5,543 nt of DNA. Origin: Acidobacteriota bacterium (lineage in GTDB: Bacteria; Acidobacteriota; Blastocatellia; RBC074). The stretch spans positions 1 to 5,543 of the forward strand of contig JABFSD010000950.1 of assembly GCA_013140935.1 (NCBI GenBank). The letters run 5' to 3'. Each line of letters begins with the position of its first letter. Positions within the stretch are counted from its first letter, which is position 1. The notes below the pieces were generated by a model. It was not told the DNA's origin and made no database searches. It saw only the letters and a list, made by a program, of their open reading frames with translations. Positions 4,843 to 5,543 of the stretch are shown in pieces. Both the position numbers and the translations under genes were made by a program.

Positions 4843-4860
4843 TTTGCGCTTGTGCGCAAA
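4843..4860. promoter_or_regulatory. Perfect 18-bp palindrome upstream of aceE (operator or leader hairpin)
   Basis: TTTGCGC (4843-4849), a four-base spacer TTGT, then GCGCAAA (4854-4860) form a perfect 7-bp inverted repeat about 33 bases before the aceE start. It could be a dimeric regulator's operator or a hairpin in the mRNA leader. It differs from the known E. coli PdhR site (ATTGGT-N3-ACCAAT). No U-run follows, so a terminator is unlikely. Confidence 0.5.
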
Positions 4861-4893
4861 CACCCTCAATTAGCGAAGGACTGAAGGAAAACG

Positions 4894-5543
4894 ATGCAAG
4901 CAAAAGCTCAACTCGAAGCTCAAATCGCCGCCGCTCCCGTGGCGGCGGCTCCCCCAGAAGTAAATGATTTAGACCCACAAGAAACTGCTGAATGGCTGGA
5001 AGCGTGGGAAGAAATTTTAGCCGATCCCAAACGCGCGGGCTTTTTGATCAACGCGCTGCGCGAGAACGCTTTCAAGCAAGGCATCCCGCTGCCTACGCAA
5101 TTCAATACGCCTTATTTGAATTCCATCGCGCCGGATGAACAGGTCTCTTACCCCGGCGACCGCGAGATGGAACGCCGCATCAAGACCATCATTCGCTGGA
5201 ACGCAATGGCAATGGTTTTGCACCAGAACAAACACGACGCAGGCATTGGCGGACACATCGCTACTTACGCTTCAGTAGCGACGTTGATGGAAGTCGGCTT
5301 TAACAATTTCTTTCGCGGGTCTATTCAAACCAAAGACGGCGAACAGCCGGGCGATTTCGTTTACTTTCAAGGCCACGCTTCGCCGGGCATTTATTCGCGC
5401 GCCTTTCTCGAAGGCCGCCTGTCGCTCGATCATCTGAAAAACTTTCGTCACGAATTACGCGACAAACCCGGCCTGTCGTCTTATCCGCATCCGTGGCTGA
5501 TGCCTGATTTCTGGAAGTTCCCGACGGTTTCGATGGGACTGGC
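4894..5543 (+). CDS. aceE: Pyruvate dehydrogenase E1 component, homodimeric type (N-terminal part, cut by window end)
   Basis: This is the thiamine-diphosphate enzyme that decarboxylates pyruvate and passes the acetyl group to the E2 lipoyl domain, feeding acetyl-CoA into the TCA cycle. The first 216 codons are present with no stop. Residues 1-22 are an Ala/Pro-rich extension; LDPQETAEWLEAWEEIL (26-42) matches the start of AceE from other bacteria. Then come YPGDREMERRIKTIIRWNAMAMV (87-108 region), GGHIATYASVATL (119-131), FNNFFR (136-141), VYFQGHASPGIYSRAFLEGRL (156-176 region) and LSSYPHPWLMPDFWKFPTVSMGL (194-216). H121 and H161 correspond to active-site histidines 106 and 142 of E. coli AceE. 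The ATG at 4894 has AAGGA (4884-4888) five bases upstream. E2 and E3 genes, if linked, lie beyond the right edge. It diverges from cysS across a 256-bp control region. Confidence 0.95.
   Translation, partial: MQAKAQLEAQIAAAPVAAAPPEVNDLDPQETAEWLEAWEEILADPKRAGFLINALRENAFKQGIPLPTQFNTPYLNSIAPDEQVSYPGDREMERRIKTIIRWNAMAMVLHQNKHDAGIGGHIATYASVATLMEVGFNNFFRGSIQTKDGEQPGDFVYFQGHASPGIYSRAFLEGRLSLDHLKNFRHELRDKPGLSSYPHPWLMPDFWKFPTVSMGL

Noticed and set aside
4843..4860. Palindrome before aceE as an intrinsic terminator
   Set aside because: No U-run follows the stem on either strand and it lies inside a promoter-proximal region, so an operator or leader role is more plausible.
5017..5256. Minus-strand frame opposite aceE
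   Set aside because: It lies wholly antisense to a well-matched aceE reading frame and has no independent support.
1..5543. CRISPR array, tRNA, rRNA, insertion sequence or phage attachment site
   Set aside because: I saw no regularly spaced repeats, no tRNA-like cloverleaf with CCA-type end, no transposase and no terminal inverted or target-site repeats.

Overview
The window is a compact bacterial chromosomal segment with moderately high GC and short intergenic gaps. I see seven complete protein-coding genes, two partial ones at the edges, and no RNA gene or insertion sequence. The aminotransferase, the CysRS and the homodimeric-type pyruvate dehydrogenase E1 are consistent with an environmental Gram-negative-type bacterium. 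The overall look resembles Acidobacteriota (Blastocatellia-like), but that is a guess from style, not something the sequence proves.

Layout. Bases 1-358 (+) hold the last 25 codons of a probable antitoxin and a complete 93-aa RelE/YafQ-type toxin, joined by an ATGA start/stop overlap. Convergent to this, 9 nt away, is a class III PLP-dependent aminotransferase (1738-368, -). A 329-bp gap (1739-2067) holds the aminotransferase leader, with a strong hairpin and RBS, and a promoter for the next unit. That unit is a BrnT/BrnA-type toxin-antitoxin pair (2068-2662, +) whose genes overlap by 17 nt. Convergent to it is a tight three-gene minus-strand operon. It starts with cysS (4637-3240), continues with a 79-aa HicB-like protein 5 nt downstream, and ends with an unrecognised 101-aa basic protein 10 nt further on. 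The 256-bp region 4638-4893 is a divergent control region. It contains a good sigma70-type promoter for cysS, a weaker candidate for the right-hand gene, and several TTGCG/CGCAA inverted-repeat elements. From 4894 (+) runs the N-terminal 216 codons of pyruvate dehydrogenase E1 (aceE), cut by the window end.

How the parts fit. Housekeeping genes (cysteine charging of tRNA, pyruvate to acetyl-CoA, amino-acid/ornithine/GABA-type transamination) are interleaved with three small two-gene modules of toxin-antitoxin character. The most unusual is the hicB-like/unknown pair. It lacks a HicA-like partner, appears to depend on the cysS promoter, and may be an undescribed or poorly described TA-like or regulatory pair. 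The BrnT homologue is also atypical in its C-terminal motif.
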